From assembly GCA_027324025.1 (NCBI GenBank), contig DAHVYW010000012.1, positions 20,610-84,609 on the forward strand: a DNA stretch of 64,000 nt. Reading direction: 5' to 3'. Source of the DNA: JAJZQD01 sp021847735. Lineage in GTDB: Bacteria; Bacillota; Thermincolia; Thermincolales; UBA2595. The notes beneath the pieces are model-generated. The model saw only the letters and a list, made by a program, of their open reading frames with translations, was not told where the DNA came from and did not search any database. How positions within the stretch are numbered: the first letter of the stretch is position 1; every line of letters starts with the position of its first letter. This document shows, piece by piece, positions 1 to 8,858 of the stretch. Position numbers and translations under genes: made by a program.

Positions 1-1046
1 GACATTTCCAGGGTACCCTGGACTAGGCTATAATCTCTCGCTGCTTGAGGGGTACCGGAATTGGCGGTCTGAACATAAAGGTTTGAACCGGTCTTTTGCA
101 GTCCGGCCGGGTTGGTGAAGCGAACTATATTGAGTTTTCCTGCTACTGCCGGGACATTGATATTCCCATCTTTGTCAGGAGAAACTACATCGCCGGCCTT
201 GAGAGGGCCGTCTTGTGCAAGGTCCACAACCACCTCAGGTTCCAGGGGATATTCTTTATCAATCGTCACAAGTCTGCCTTCAGCGTCGACCTTGAAGCTG
301 GTCTGCGTTGTATAGGCAGTGTCACCGTCCTCAAGAGTTACCTGATAATATACCGGGGGTGCAGGTTTTTCCGCAGGAGGCAGTGGGTTGCCTTCTGCAT
401 CAGTTAAGTCCACGGGTTCTACATTTTGCAAATCGGAAACAAGGGTAGCTTCCCCTGATTTATCAGTTGGCCTAAACATGCCTGGTTCAACCTGTTGAAG
501 TTCACCCGGAGTCGCAAAAGTATATTGCTCTACCTGGAGCAGTTGTTTATCCCGGAAAATAATTCCCTCAGGGTTTACATTGATTTTGGAAACGCCTTCG
601 GGGAAGGTCAGCAATCCGCCGTCACCGGCTTCCATATTGACCAGTTCACCGTTTCCGGTAACAAGATAACCATCCGCGTCAACTTTAAACGAACCGTCTC
701 TGGTGTAAGCTTTTGACCCATCCGGCAAAAGAACTTCAAAAAAGGCGTTTCCGGTAAGAGCCAAGTCCCCGGCATTTCCCGTGGGCTGAAGACTGCCCTG
801 TTCAAACAACATTTGAGTTGCCGCAGCTCTCGTACCATTACCCACCTGTATCCCATTTGAAACAACCTGCCCGTTTCTGGTCACCCTATCAGTGGACCTC
901 ATCTGAGAATAGAGCAGATCCTGAAACTCCACCCGGGTTTTTTTATAGCCGGGAGTATTCACATTGGCTATGTTGTTGGCGACAGTATCCATAGACATTT
1001 GTTGAGCAAGCATACCCGAGCTTGCTGACCATAACGCTTGTAACAT
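1..1046 (-). CDS. flhP: FlhP/FlgG-like flagellar rod protein, 3' end outside window
   Basis: Distal-rod (FlgF/FlgG family) protein of the flagellar basal body, exported by the flagellar type III system. The ATG at 1046 follows the ribosome site AAGGAGGG, and the frame stays open to base 1 (348 codons), ending in LVQGTLEMS, which is the start of the family's C-terminal coiled segment; about 20 residues should lie outside. The N-terminus (LWSASSGMLAQQM, then NNIANVNTPGYKK) is the rod-family signature. FlgG proteins are usually about 260 residues. This one is much longer because it carries a second copy of a beta-domain motif: AYTRDGSFKVDADGYLVT at residues 113-130 and AYTTQTSFKVDAEGRLVT from residue 244, separated by a proline-rich linker. 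It lies 151 bp downstream of flhO, the order known from Bacillus (spoIIID-mbl-flhO-flhP). Confidence 0.85.
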   Translation of the reverse strand, partial: MLQALWSASSGMLAQQMSMDTVANNIANVNTPGYKKTRVEFQDLLYSQMRSTDRVTRNGQVVSNGIQVGNGTRAAATQMLFEQGSLQPTGNAGDLALTGNAFFEVLLPDGSKAYTRDGSFKVDADGYLVTGNGELVNMEAGDGGLLTFPEGVSKINVNPEGIIFRDKQLLQVEQYTFATPGELQQVEPGMFRPTDKSGEATLVSDLQNVEPVDLTDAEGNPLPPAEKPAPPVYYQVTLEDGDTAYTTQTSFKVDAEGRLVTIDKEYPLEPEVVVDLAQDGPLKAGDVVSPDKDGNINVPAVAGKLNIVRFTNPAGLQKTGSNLYVQTANSGTPQAARDYSLVQGTLEM

Positions 1047-1197
1047 GGTATACCCTCCTTATCCAAAAACGTTCAAAAGCCCGAACAGCAGTTGAACAAT
1101 TTCACCGCCTCAGTCGGTCGGCGGTAGAGAGGCTTCCGCGTTGCGGTCCAGCCCCCAAAACAACCTTTGCATAACCGTTCAAATTATTATGTAACTG

Positions 1198-1953
1198 TTA
1201 CCGTGGTTGACCGACTTCCATTACCTGGGCCAGAGTCGTGTCATGGGCAGTGATAACTTTCTGGTTAGCCTCATACGCCCGGCTTATTGTAATCATGTTA
1301 ACCATCTCAACAATTGGATTCACATTGGAGGCCTCGATAAACTTTTGTTTTATTTGGCCGACATTACCACCTGTGGCTTGTCCACCTGTAAACAATGAAT
1401 CGCCTACCTTTGTTAAAGCGGCTTTGTCAGCTACAGCCACTAGGCGGATAGTTCCGACCCGGTTATCGTCAACCTTCACATTACCGGCACTGTCCACAGC
1501 AACGTTATTGGAGTTGCCAATTTGAATACGCCCGGCTTGTCCCATTACATAATCTCCCTGAGTTGTAACGAGATACCCCTGGCTATCTACGGTAAAACTC
1601 CCGTTTCGGGTCAAAAAAGTGCCATTCGGGTTTTGCACTTCAAAATACCCTTCTCCGGCAATAGCTAAATCAAACGGGTTAGAGCTTTCACGTAATTGAC
1701 CCTGTTCGTGGGAAGTGATGACCTCGTCCACTATGGTGCCTGTTCCCATTGTCCCAATAGCCGGCCGGGGATTAACATCAGTTTGTTTCTGGTCATTCAC
1801 TCTTTGCACCAGTATTTCGGGAAAAGACTTAAATAAAGCCGTGTCTTTTTTGTAGCCTGTAGTGTTAATATTGGCTAAATTGTTGGCGGTTACGTCATTT
1901 CTGACCATTTCTGCAAGCATCCCTGATGCCGAGGTATACAGTCCTCTTATCAT
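1198..1953 (-). CDS. flhO: FlhO/FlgF-like flagellar basal-body rod protein
   Basis: A 251-residue rod/hook-family protein. The N-terminal helix MIRGLYTSASGMLAEM, the ANNLANINTTGYKK motif, the central SFTVDSQGYLVT beta motif and the C-terminal helix VEMVNMITISRAYEANQKV are all present, so it is full length. It is expected to build the flagellar rod outside the membrane. The ATG is preceded by AGGAGGTGAATGT, a strong Shine-Dalgarno. It is the third gene of the conserved spoIIID-mbl-flhO-flhP cluster, but an insertion sequence now separates it from mbl. Reconstruction of the empty site puts the mbl stop codon only 14 bp before this ATG, so the two genes were once tightly co-transcribed. FlhO and FlhP could also be called FlgF and FlgG. 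Confidence 0.9.
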   Translation of the reverse strand: MIRGLYTSASGMLAEMVRNDVTANNLANINTTGYKKDTALFKSFPEILVQRVNDQKQTDVNPRPAIGTMGTGTIVDEVITSHEQGQLRESSNPFDLAIAGEGYFEVQNPNGTFLTRNGSFTVDSQGYLVTTQGDYVMGQAGRIQIGNSNNVAVDSAGNVKVDDNRVGTIRLVAVADKAALTKVGDSLFTGGQATGGNVGQIKQKFIEASNVNPIVEMVNMITISRAYEANQKVITAHDTTLAQVMEVGQPR

Positions 1954-1975
1954 ACATTCACCTCCTATTAAATAA

Positions 1976-3859
1976 ATAGCCTCTCGGCATTCGCCGATTC
2001 AGATGGCTCAAGGCTTTGCTTGAACCACCTAAATTACTTTCCTCCTACTTTTGCAGGGGGATTTTTTATTTCAATATATCAGAATTGGAAATTCCATATT
2101 GAAATTTTTTTGTAAAAATCACAAAAACACTTGACTTTTTAGAAACGCCCCAATAATCGCGATGAAGGGATTTTTTCCCTTACTAACAGTGATAGGGGTG
2201 TTGAAATGAAACCTTTACTCGTTGCCCATGAATCTTATCAAAACTTCCTACTAGAACAGTTGCAAGAACACTATTCTGGTGGAATCCTTACTCTTGTAAG
2301 CAAGGACTGGCCTATCATCTCAAAACTGTGGATCACAGATCTTTCTTACGTGACGACCTGGCTTTTTGATACTTATTCTCTTAAAGGTCCTGCTCCTCGT
2401 GATCCTGCCTCCATGTTGCGTTCCTACCTTCTGTTTCTTTTAACTAGCCCTACAATTGGCATTACCAAGTGGGTTGATCAATTGTATCGGGTCCCTCTCT
2501 ATGCCATTCTAAGTGGCTTTGAACCAGGGGATATCCCTGGTGTGGGAACCTTTTATGACTTCTTTCAACGTCTATGGGGTTACGACAAACAAAACATCAA
2601 ATCTCAAAAACAAAAACGTAAAAAGAAGAAAAAGAAAAAACTAAAAAAGGGTGAAAAGCAAGCTCCTAAAGATCCTGGTATTGTAGAGAAACTAGTGAAC
2701 CGGTTCCTTTGCTATGGATCTAAGAGAAAATGTCTACCGGGAGATCGCTTATTTGATTTTTTTCAATCTCAATTTCTTGATGTCTCAGCTAAATTAGGTC
2801 TACTTGGTGATCTAAATTCTCTTGGTGTTGCCGGTGATGGCACCCCTTTGGAAACTGCTAGATATCCAAGGAGCAAATCTACTTGTAATTGTAGTGCCCA
2901 AGGTATAACGAAATGTAACCATCCACGCCTTTATTCCCAGCCCGACTGTAATTCAGGATGGGATAGCTCTAGGGAAAGGTATTTCAATGGATACCACCTC
3001 TACATGATATCCGCTAGCGATAGTCCATACGACTTACCGTTGTATCCCAGGCTACAGCCTGCTTCACGGCATGATGCTGTGAGCTTGGTTGCTAGTTCAA
3101 TTGAATTTTCGCAACGATTCTCCTTGGGCACAATTGGAAGAATGCTTCTTGATGCTGCTCATGATGCGGAAGCTATTTACGAGTTGCTAATTCACCAGAA
3201 AATTGAGCCTTTTATTGACCTTAACCCCAGAACAAAAAAGAACTATAGCTCTGACGGTGATATTAAAATCTCATCTAAAGGCATCCCCATATGTCCCATT
3301 GATAAAGAAATGAAACCAAATGGATACGATATTTCCCAGAAACGTCAAAAATGGAGATGTTCTCTTGCCTGTGGAACTAAAAATTCATGCAAAAACCCTT
3401 GCTCTTCTGCCAAATACGGTCGTACATTCCATACTTTTTCAAAAGATAATCTACGGCTTTTCACCAAAACGCCCAGGTCTTCAGACAAGTGGCAACTCAC
3501 TTACAAGCGGCGTACTTCTATTGAACGTTCTAATAAACGGGAAAAAATTGATTATCACTTGGAAGCCGGCCGCCACCGTTCCACTAAAATGTGGTACATC
3601 CGTATTTACTGCATCATGATGTGCCAACACATTGATGCCTGGTACAGTGAGAAGAAAAAAACCTTGAAATTCTCAGAGCTAATTTTAAATCAAGCTGTTT
3701 AGAACTAACTTTTAAAAAATTCACATTGCTAGGTTTATTTGACATGCCCTTTTTTATAAATTCAAGAAACCAACCCACTCTCTTCTAGCCAATCAGGATA
3801 ATTTCCAGTAATTTATTTCCAACTTAACCTTAAAGTGCTTTTTTATTCCGAGAGGCTAT
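1976..3859. mobile_element. Complete insertion sequence, 12-bp terminal inverted repeats, 4-bp target duplication
   Basis: The element is bounded by perfect 12-bp inverted repeats, atagcctctcgg at 1976-1987 and ccgagaggctat at 3848-3859, flanked on both sides by the tetranucleotide ATAA (1972-1975 and 3860-3863). It encloses one transposase gene on the plus strand. Removing the element with one ATAA copy restores, on the minus strand, mbl ending GTT ATT TAA followed directly by the flhO ribosome site. With the element in place mbl ends GTT ATA TAG: the same last residues, with the stop codon supplied by the IS tip. This coding restoration independently supports the boundaries. Length 1884 bp. 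Family not certain; the transposase has an IS4-type DDE signature, and a 4-bp duplication with a long transposase would also fit IS1182-like elements. Confidence 0.85.
2206..3702 (+). CDS. DDE-type IS transposase
   Basis: A 498-residue transposase filling the insertion sequence. The third catalytic block is YKRRTSIERSNKREK (residues 433-447), a perfect Y-x2-R-x3-E-x6-K signature with glutamate 440 as the likely catalytic acid. The first acid is probably Asp211 (VAGDGTP) and the second lies in LLDAAHDAEAIYE (Asp317 or Asp320). A lysine-rich run at about 136-148 looks like a non-specific DNA-binding linker, and two cysteine clusters (CNCS...CNH near 228-239, CPID...CSLACG...CKNPC near 363-399) suggest metal-binding inserts. 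The ATG follows GGGGTGTTGAA. A possible promoter, TTGACT with AATAAT downstream, lies near 2130-2156. No frameshift or stop is seen, so it may be active. Its A-rich codon use differs from its neighbours, as expected for a mobile gene. Confidence 0.9.
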   Translation: MKPLLVAHESYQNFLLEQLQEHYSGGILTLVSKDWPIISKLWITDLSYVTTWLFDTYSLKGPAPRDPASMLRSYLLFLLTSPTIGITKWVDQLYRVPLYAILSGFEPGDIPGVGTFYDFFQRLWGYDKQNIKSQKQKRKKKKKKKLKKGEKQAPKDPGIVEKLVNRFLCYGSKRKCLPGDRLFDFFQSQFLDVSAKLGLLGDLNSLGVAGDGTPLETARYPRSKSTCNCSAQGITKCNHPRLYSQPDCNSGWDSSRERYFNGYHLYMISASDSPYDLPLYPRLQPASRHDAVSLVASSIEFSQRFSLGTIGRMLLDAAHDAEAIYELLIHQKIEPFIDLNPRTKKNYSSDGDIKISSKGIPICPIDKEMKPNGYDISQKRQKWRCSLACGTKNSCKNPCSSAKYGRTFHTFSKDNLRLFTKTPRSSDKWQLTYKRRTSIERSNKREKIDYHLEAGRHRSTKMWYIRIYCIMMCQHIDAWYSEKKKTLKFSELILNQAV

Positions 3860-4884
3860 ATAACTTTTTTGGCCAGTTTATTGGCCTCGGGTAATACACC
3901 TATCATCGATAAGGCCTTCCCTGTGCCAAGTGCGACACAAGAAAGGGGGTCCTCCGCAACGTAAACAGGCAGGGAGGTTTCTTTACTTATTAAAGTATCC
4001 AGGCCGTTAAGCAAAGACCCGCCGCCCGTCATGACAATTCCTTTATTGATTATATCGGCGGACAGTTCCGGGGGTGTTTTCTCAAGCACCTCTTTAACTG
4101 ACCCTACCACGGCTTCGATAGTTTCCTGCATCGCATCAAAAGTCTGTCTACTCGATATGGTAACTGTTTTCGGCAGCCCGGAAACGAGGTCGCGGCCCCG
4201 AATTTCCATAGTGGTACTCTGCGTCTTGCCCTGAGGATAAGCGGTTCCAACGTTTATCTTTAGTTCCTCGGCAGTTCTTTCCCCAATCATTAGGTTGAAT
4301 TCACGGCGGATAAATCTCACTATAGCTTCGTCGAACTTGTCCCCTCCAACCCTCAAAGAAGCGCTGGCAACAATGCCTCCGAGGGAAAGCACAGCAACGT
4401 CCGTTGTCCCTCCACCTATATCAACAACCATACTTCCACTCGGTTCGGAAATATCCAAACCGGCTCCAAGTGCGGCAGCCAAGGGCTCTTCAATAAGGTG
4501 AGCTTGTCTTGCACCAGCCTGCAAAGCAGCCTGACGGACGGCCCTTTCTTCCACACCGGTCACCCCCGAGGGGATACAGACCATTATTCGCGGGCGGAAG
4601 AAAAAATTTCGACCACAGGCCTTGGTAATGAAGTAGCGGAGCATTTTTTCCGTGACATCATAATCGGCAATAACGCCTTCCCTCAGGGGACGGGTGGCTA
4701 TGATGTTCCCCGGGGTACGTCCAAGCATTCGCCGAGCTTCCTCGCCTAAGGCAATAACCCTTCCAGTATCTTTTTCCATTGCCACTACTGACGGTTCTCT
4801 AAGAACAATGCCTTTTCCTTTAACAAAAACCAATACACTGGCTGTCCCTAAATCCACACCTATGTCTGAACCAAACCAGAACAT
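3856..4884 (-). CDS. mbl: Mbl, MreB-family actin homologue
   Basis: Rod-shape-determining actin-like protein that forms membrane-bound filaments guiding cell-wall synthesis. The nucleotide-binding folds are clear: GVDLGTASVLVFVKG near the start, the phosphate-2 loop VVDIGGGTTDVAVL in the middle and MTGGGSLLNGL near the C-terminus. I start it at the ATG at 4884 (MFWFGSDIGVDLG), preceded by GGAAAGGGG with good spacing; an in-frame upstream ATG at 4908 has no ribosome site and would add eight untypical residues. The stop codon TAG lies inside the terminal repeat of the adjoining IS, although the protein end (KKVI) is unchanged relative to the reconstructed site. Following spoIIID and preceding flhO identifies it as mbl rather than mreB. 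The IS probably reduces read-through into flhO. Confidence 0.92.
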   Translation of the reverse strand: MFWFGSDIGVDLGTASVLVFVKGKGIVLREPSVVAMEKDTGRVIALGEEARRMLGRTPGNIIATRPLREGVIADYDVTEKMLRYFITKACGRNFFFRPRIMVCIPSGVTGVEERAVRQAALQAGARQAHLIEEPLAAALGAGLDISEPSGSMVVDIGGGTTDVAVLSLGGIVASASLRVGGDKFDEAIVRFIRREFNLMIGERTAEELKINVGTAYPQGKTQSTTMEIRGRDLVSGLPKTVTISSRQTFDAMQETIEAVVGSVKEVLEKTPPELSADIINKGIVMTGGGSLLNGLDTLISKETSLPVYVAEDPLSCVALGTGKALSMIGVLPEANKLAKKVI

Positions 4885-5011
4885 TAAGTTTTCCCCTTTC
4901 CAGTACATATCTAAACCTTAATAAAAAACTGCATCAATTGTCATTAATAATGGTCATAAATTGCTAAATCTAATATTCTACACAATAGGGGAAAATCCTC
5001 TTTTTTTTATC

Positions 5012-5266
5012 TTATTCTGCCATTTCTTGATATTTTTTTCGGGTGGCTTCTCCTCCTCTGAGGTGGCGTTCGGCTTTATTAAATTCAAGAATATCTTTAA
5101 TCTGAATAGCCAACTTCTTGTTAACACCAGGCAGCCGTTCGGTCATGTCTTTATGTACAGTGCTCTTGCTGACCCCAAATACTGCTGCTGCCTGCCTGAC
5201 CGTGGCCCTGGATTCAAGAATGTAGGAACTAATATCAAGCACGCGTCTCCTAATATAGTCTTGCAT
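5012..5266 (-). CDS. spoIIID: SpoIIID sporulation transcription factor
   Basis: Small DNA-binding regulator that switches mother-cell transcription between SigE and SigK programmes. The 84-residue product begins MQDYIRRRVLDISSYILES and carries the helix-turn-helix TVRQAAAVFGVSKSTVHKDM, followed by the basic C-terminal tail typical of the family. The start at 5266 follows a run of seven G; longer upstream frames give an implausible hydrophobic extension. The upstream gap of about 80 bp contains GCATATATAT on the minus strand, which resembles the -10 of SigE promoters; this is suggestive only. It sits between spoIID and mbl, as in Bacillus and many Clostridia. Confidence 0.95.
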   Translation of the reverse strand: MQDYIRRRVLDISSYILESRATVRQAAAVFGVSKSTVHKDMTERLPGVNKKLAIQIKDILEFNKAERHLRGGEATRKKYQEMAE

Positions 5267-5346
5267 CTGTTTACCCCCCCGTCGATTACTAATAAATATA
5301 TATGCGGAGGGGATGAATAAATGCGAAAAAAAAGCCCGAACCGTAT

Positions 5347-6324
5347 TCAATACTTTAATTTTTGTATCTGCACACCTGTATAATAGTGAGAAATAATGGC
5401 ATTACAATCCAAACCTGCAAGCGCCATGCCGTTTGCACCGTATTGACACAATCCTACGGCATGACCTTTGCCAATAGACTGAAATCTGATTTTCCCTCCT
5501 GAGGCTTCCCATTTAACGAGTGTTGAAGTTAACCCCAGGGTTTGTCTTAGAACTGTCCCGGATACCCTTCTCCCAAGTATCGTAACCTCCTGTAAACGTC
5601 CTCTTGGGCTTCGTTTGGTCGGCAAAACTAAGGACTTATTTTCTGCCAAGGCCGGTGTTGACTCCAATCCCACGGCTTTCAATACCTTTAACAGCGATGG
5701 TTCCTTGATCTCAAGAGTGTAAACTTGCTCTGTGACCTTGTATTCGTTGACACAGTCAACACTTCTCAGATATGGAATTGCAACAGACCATACGTCTTCG
5801 GAATTTTCCGTACCCCTGCCTCCACAGGAACCATGATAAACCGGTTCAATGATTGTTTTATTATATGTAATAACCTGGCCCTTAGTAAAATTAACCGCCT
5901 TACTTATTTTTTCAATATAGATGTAATACTTTAACCTGCCCCAACGTCTCTTCAGTTCTTCATCATCGCACCATGCCTGACAATGCGTGGGATCAGTACA
6001 GATTTCCGCGCCCTTATGTAGATCACTGGGTTTTGCCCCAAACTCAAACATGCGTTTGACTGTATATGTCCGGGCGGCAACAGCCTGGGCCTTTAACGCC
6101 TCCGGCTCAAATTCAGCGGGCATTTCGGCCGCTACTACTCCAACCAGGTATTTCTCCAAAGAAAGGTTCATAATCTTACCTGTTTGCGTGTTTAGTATCC
6201 TAACCGTAGGTTCACCATCCCGTATTTCCGCCCCCGCCCCGGAAAAACCCCTGAAAACCCACATCGGAATACCTAGAAGCGAACCTAATATAAATATCCC
6301 TACAATTATCAAAACCCTTTTCAT
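5347..6324 (-). CDS. spoIID: SpoIID stage II sporulation lytic transglycosylase
   Basis: Membrane-anchored enzyme that, with SpoIIM and SpoIIP, degrades peptidoglycan during engulfment. The N-terminal segment (VLIIVGIFILGSLLGIPMWVF) is a signal anchor. The catalytic SpoIID domain follows, with EYLVGVVAAEMPAEFEPEALKAQAVAARTY (residues about 58-88) containing the family's conserved glutamate, and VYHGSCGGRGTENSEDVW further on; the C-terminal IGKGHAVGLCQYGANGMA block is also diagnostic. At 325 residues it is full length. The ATG at 6324 is preceded by ACGGGGGAAAACC. A sequence resembling a SigE -35 (TCATACTA on the minus strand) lies upstream near 6370. Neighbours murA, spoIIID and mbl match the standard cluster. 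Confidence 0.95.
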   Translation of the reverse strand: MKRVLIIVGIFILGSLLGIPMWVFRGFSGAGAEIRDGEPTVRILNTQTGKIMNLSLEKYLVGVVAAEMPAEFEPEALKAQAVAARTYTVKRMFEFGAKPSDLHKGAEICTDPTHCQAWCDDEELKRRWGRLKYYIYIEKISKAVNFTKGQVITYNKTIIEPVYHGSCGGRGTENSEDVWSVAIPYLRSVDCVNEYKVTEQVYTLEIKEPSLLKVLKAVGLESTPALAENKSLVLPTKRSPRGRLQEVTILGRRVSGTVLRQTLGLTSTLVKWEASGGKIRFQSIGKGHAVGLCQYGANGMALAGLDCNAIISHYYTGVQIQKLKY

Positions 6325-6376
6325 CGGTTTTCCCCCGTAAAATAAAGGTATAAGTAAACCTACCTTTATTAGTATG

Positions 6377-6406
6377 AAAAAAACATGGCCCTAGACCATG
6401 TTTTTC
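6377..6406 (-). terminator. Rho-independent terminator after murA
   Basis: On the minus strand the stem ACATGG/CCATGT with a 7-nt loop is followed by a run of T. It lies 40 bp after the murA stop codon and separates murA from spoIID, so spoIID needs its own promoter. Confidence 0.75.
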
Positions 6407-6441
6407 GTTTTAATCAATATTCGGGTTTCCCAAAATACAGG

Positions 6442-7707
6442 TTAGGCATTTTTTACCCTTTTTATGTCCGCACCCAGTTCGCAAAGCTTGTACTCAAGGC
6501 TTTCGTAACCCCTGTCTATGTGATGAATAAGACTTATTTCTGTTTCACCCCTGGCAGCCAGACCGGCAAGAATTAAAGCTGCCCCTCCCCTTAAGTCGGT
6601 GGCCTTAACTTTAGCCCCGTACAGTTGGGGAACCCCTTTTACTACCGCAACCCGACCGTTAACACTTATGTCAGCACCCATCCGGACCAGTTCTTCGGTA
6701 TGCATAACCCTGTTTTCAAAAACCGTTTCCACTATTAAACTAGTCCCCTCGGCACGGGCAAGTAAAGACGTTAGTTGCGCCTGCATATCTGTGGGAAACC
6801 CTGGGTACGGCAGGGTCTGGATATTGGTGGGCTGAATCTTGTCCGCTCCAATAACACGGATGCCGTCACCACCGTTTTGGACTTTTGCCCCAATCTCCTC
6901 GATTTTGGCAATTACAGGCTTGAGGTGTTCAGCGATAACATTTTCTATTCGAATATCCCCGCCGGTTATAGCTGCAGCCACCATGTATGTACCTGCTTCC
7001 ACCCTGTCAGGAATGATATTGTGAGCCGCCCCTTTAAGGGATGAAACCCCCTCTATAGCCACAAGGTTAGTCCCGGCGCCGGAAACCTTCCCGCCCATGC
7101 CATTTAAAAAGTTGGCCAAATCCACTATCTCCGGTTCTTCTGCAGCGTTTTCAATATGGGTTACCCCGTCTGCCAAGGCAGCTGCCATCATAATATTTTC
7201 GGTTGCCCCCACACTTGGAAAATCAAGATATATCCTGGCCCCTTTTAACCTGCCTCTGACTCTGGCATCTACATACCCGCTCTCCTTAGTAATTTCAGCG
7301 CCCAAACAGGCGAATCCTTTTAGGTGCAAATCAATAGGCCTTGTTCCAATATTACATCCGCCGGGAAGGGAAATTCTGGTCTGGCCAAACCTGGCCAATA
7401 ACGGCCCCATAATGAGAAAGGAGGCTCTCATTTTGCTTACGCACTCGTAAGGAGCCTCTCGATTACAAAGGGTATTGGCAGTCACTGTTAGGGTGTCTCT
7501 GTCCCAAGTGGTTTCTGCTCCCAAATAACTTATTAAGTCAACAATGGTGTTAACGTCAGCTAACCGGGGCACCCCTGCCAAGAGGCAGGTGTCTTCTACC
7601 AAAAGTGTTGATGCGATAATGGGCAGCACAGCATTTTTTGCTCCACTTACATGAATTGTCCCCGTTAAGGGCACTCCACCCCGAATAACCAACTTTTCCA
7701 CGTACAA
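6442..7707 (-). CDS. murA: UDP-N-acetylglucosamine 1-carboxyvinyltransferase MurA
   Basis: First committed cytoplasmic step of peptidoglycan synthesis: transfer of enolpyruvate from PEP to UDP-GlcNAc. The 421-residue protein starts with the family's GGVPLTGTIHVSGAKNAVLP and has the catalytic cysteine in LPGGCNIGTRPIDLH (Cys118), so it should be fosfomycin-sensitive in principle. The end RGGAALILAGLAARGETEI is also characteristic. It is followed by its own terminator and preceded by ywmB. The order ATP synthase - ywmB - murA - spoIID is the same as in Bacillus subtilis, where this paralogue is murAA. Confidence 0.95.
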   Translation of the reverse strand: MYVEKLVIRGGVPLTGTIHVSGAKNAVLPIIASTLLVEDTCLLAGVPRLADVNTIVDLISYLGAETTWDRDTLTVTANTLCNREAPYECVSKMRASFLIMGPLLARFGQTRISLPGGCNIGTRPIDLHLKGFACLGAEITKESGYVDARVRGRLKGARIYLDFPSVGATENIMMAAALADGVTHIENAAEEPEIVDLANFLNGMGGKVSGAGTNLVAIEGVSSLKGAAHNIIPDRVEAGTYMVAAAITGGDIRIENVIAEHLKPVIAKIEEIGAKVQNGGDGIRVIGADKIQPTNIQTLPYPGFPTDMQAQLTSLLARAEGTSLIVETVFENRVMHTEELVRMGADISVNGRVAVVKGVPQLYGAKVKATDLRGGAALILAGLAARGETEISLIHHIDRGYESLEYKLCELGADIKRVKNA

Positions 7708-7744
7708 TTTCCCCCTGTTTAAGTCATTTAAACAAACCTGTTTT

Positions 7745-8509
7745 TTAGTATTCGCTGGTGATTATTGGGGATCCTATATACACAAAAGTTCTATTTTCGA
7801 CAGAATTGTACCTTAAAGCCATATTAATATTACCTGACTTTTTGTTGCCTGTCAACTGTTGGCGGACATCTGGCGAAAAAGCAGTAATACTTACCAACTG
7901 CCCATTTGCCAATGCTTCCACGTTCTGGGCATGAGCAGCAGCCAACATCTTTCGAAGAACTTCGTTCGCCCCGGGTGGACTCATCTCCCCCGAAAAATAA
8001 CCTGAGATAACAAGGCTTTTATGGAATTGATTCTCTTTAAAAAACTCGCGAGAGATTTTTTCAAGGTTTTTGAAAGAACATTGCGGGTTTTCTGTGCGAA
8101 GTGAAAGAACCAGATACGCCTTCCCGTTTCCACCGTGGTTAACAGGCTTTACATGTAGAGCTACCCTTGCCGTGAGGCCCTGTCCAACTGCACCTTCTGC
8201 TTCAGCAGAAAAAAATCCGTTTTCGCTGACAAGTTTGATAGTTGGGACAGCCTCAGGTCGAAACAATTTTCGAACCTTTGCATCAAAGTATTTTCGACCG
8301 GAATCCTCAGTCAAAAAAGCCCGGTTGATAACTACCCATCCGTTAAGCTCCAGTTTGTTGAATCTGGTCCCTGAAGCCTTAAACACCCGGACTATCGCTG
8401 CCCCATCGGAACTATCTATGGTTACCGGAAAGGCCCAAATTAGGATTATTACTGGCGCTAATACCACACATATTAATAATACGACAAGTATCTTCTTTTT
8501 TAGATCCAA
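7745..8509 (-). CDS. ywmB: YwmB-family (TATA-box-binding-fold) protein
   Basis: A 254-residue protein with an N-terminal membrane anchor (ILVVLLICVVLAPVIILIWAF) and an extracytoplasmic remainder. Sequence features and, above all, position between the atp operon and murA identify it as the YwmB family (formerly DUF1779), whose members adopt a TBP-like fold but whose function is unknown. Conserved-looking parts are KASGTRFNKLELNGWVVIN near residue 45 and SLVISGYFSGEM near 175. It is 37 bp upstream of murA and probably co-transcribed with it. The assignment rests on synteny and general sequence character; function is not claimed. Confidence 0.75.
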   Translation of the reverse strand: MDLKKKILVVLLICVVLAPVIILIWAFPVTIDSSDGAAIVRVFKASGTRFNKLELNGWVVINRAFLTEDSGRKYFDAKVRKLFRPEAVPTIKLVSENGFFSAEAEGAVGQGLTARVALHVKPVNHGGNGKAYLVLSLRTENPQCSFKNLEKISREFFKENQFHKSLVISGYFSGEMSPPGANEVLRKMLAAAHAQNVEALANGQLVSITAFSPDVRQQLTGNKKSGNINMALRYNSVENRTFVYIGSPIITSEY

Positions 8510-8592
8510 AATACCTTCACCAACCTCAGGGGTTCTTTTTTTATAATATTGCCGTTAGAATAAGCCTTTAGACAGTATGCCTGTAAAAAATA

Positions 8593-8848
8593 GGGTGTCC
8601 AAAAAAAGCAGCTTCTTTGCTCTAGGTACAGTAACAAGGAAAAGGCAGATGTATTCCTGCAAACGAGCAACAACTCAGCCGGCAAACCGCTCCCGCTAAC
8701 GCGGACCTACCCAAAGGGCACAATGGGACTCTAAGCGCTAAAGCGCAAAGAGCCCCGACGGCGCACCGGCGGATGTCAGACTCGACCGGAAACACCTGCC
8801 TCTACAATGAAGAAGGGGTTGCCTAAAATTTTCTTTTAGACAACCCCT
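8593..8848. repeat. Dispersed palindromic element (family B), copy 1
   Basis: A non-coding segment with imperfect terminal inverted repeats (GGGTGTCCAAAA at 8593, and on the other strand GGGTTGTCTAAAA ending near 8848). Inside, caaggaaaaggcagatgtat at 8636 and the stretch to about 8700 match the minus strand of 44540-44660 closely, including the shared string gagcaacaactcagcc. The right end is itself a strong hairpin, AGGGGTTG to CAACCCCT at 8816-8848. Together with the 44484 copy this looks like a MITE-type or decayed transposable element. It lies between the atp operon and ywmB and so separates two transcription units. Confidence 0.6.
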
Positions 8849-8858
8849 GAATGTTTTT

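Noticed and set aside
608..865. 85-codon minus-strand open frame
   Set aside because: Shadow in another frame of the partial flhP gene, whose correct frame is open from 1046 to the window edge.
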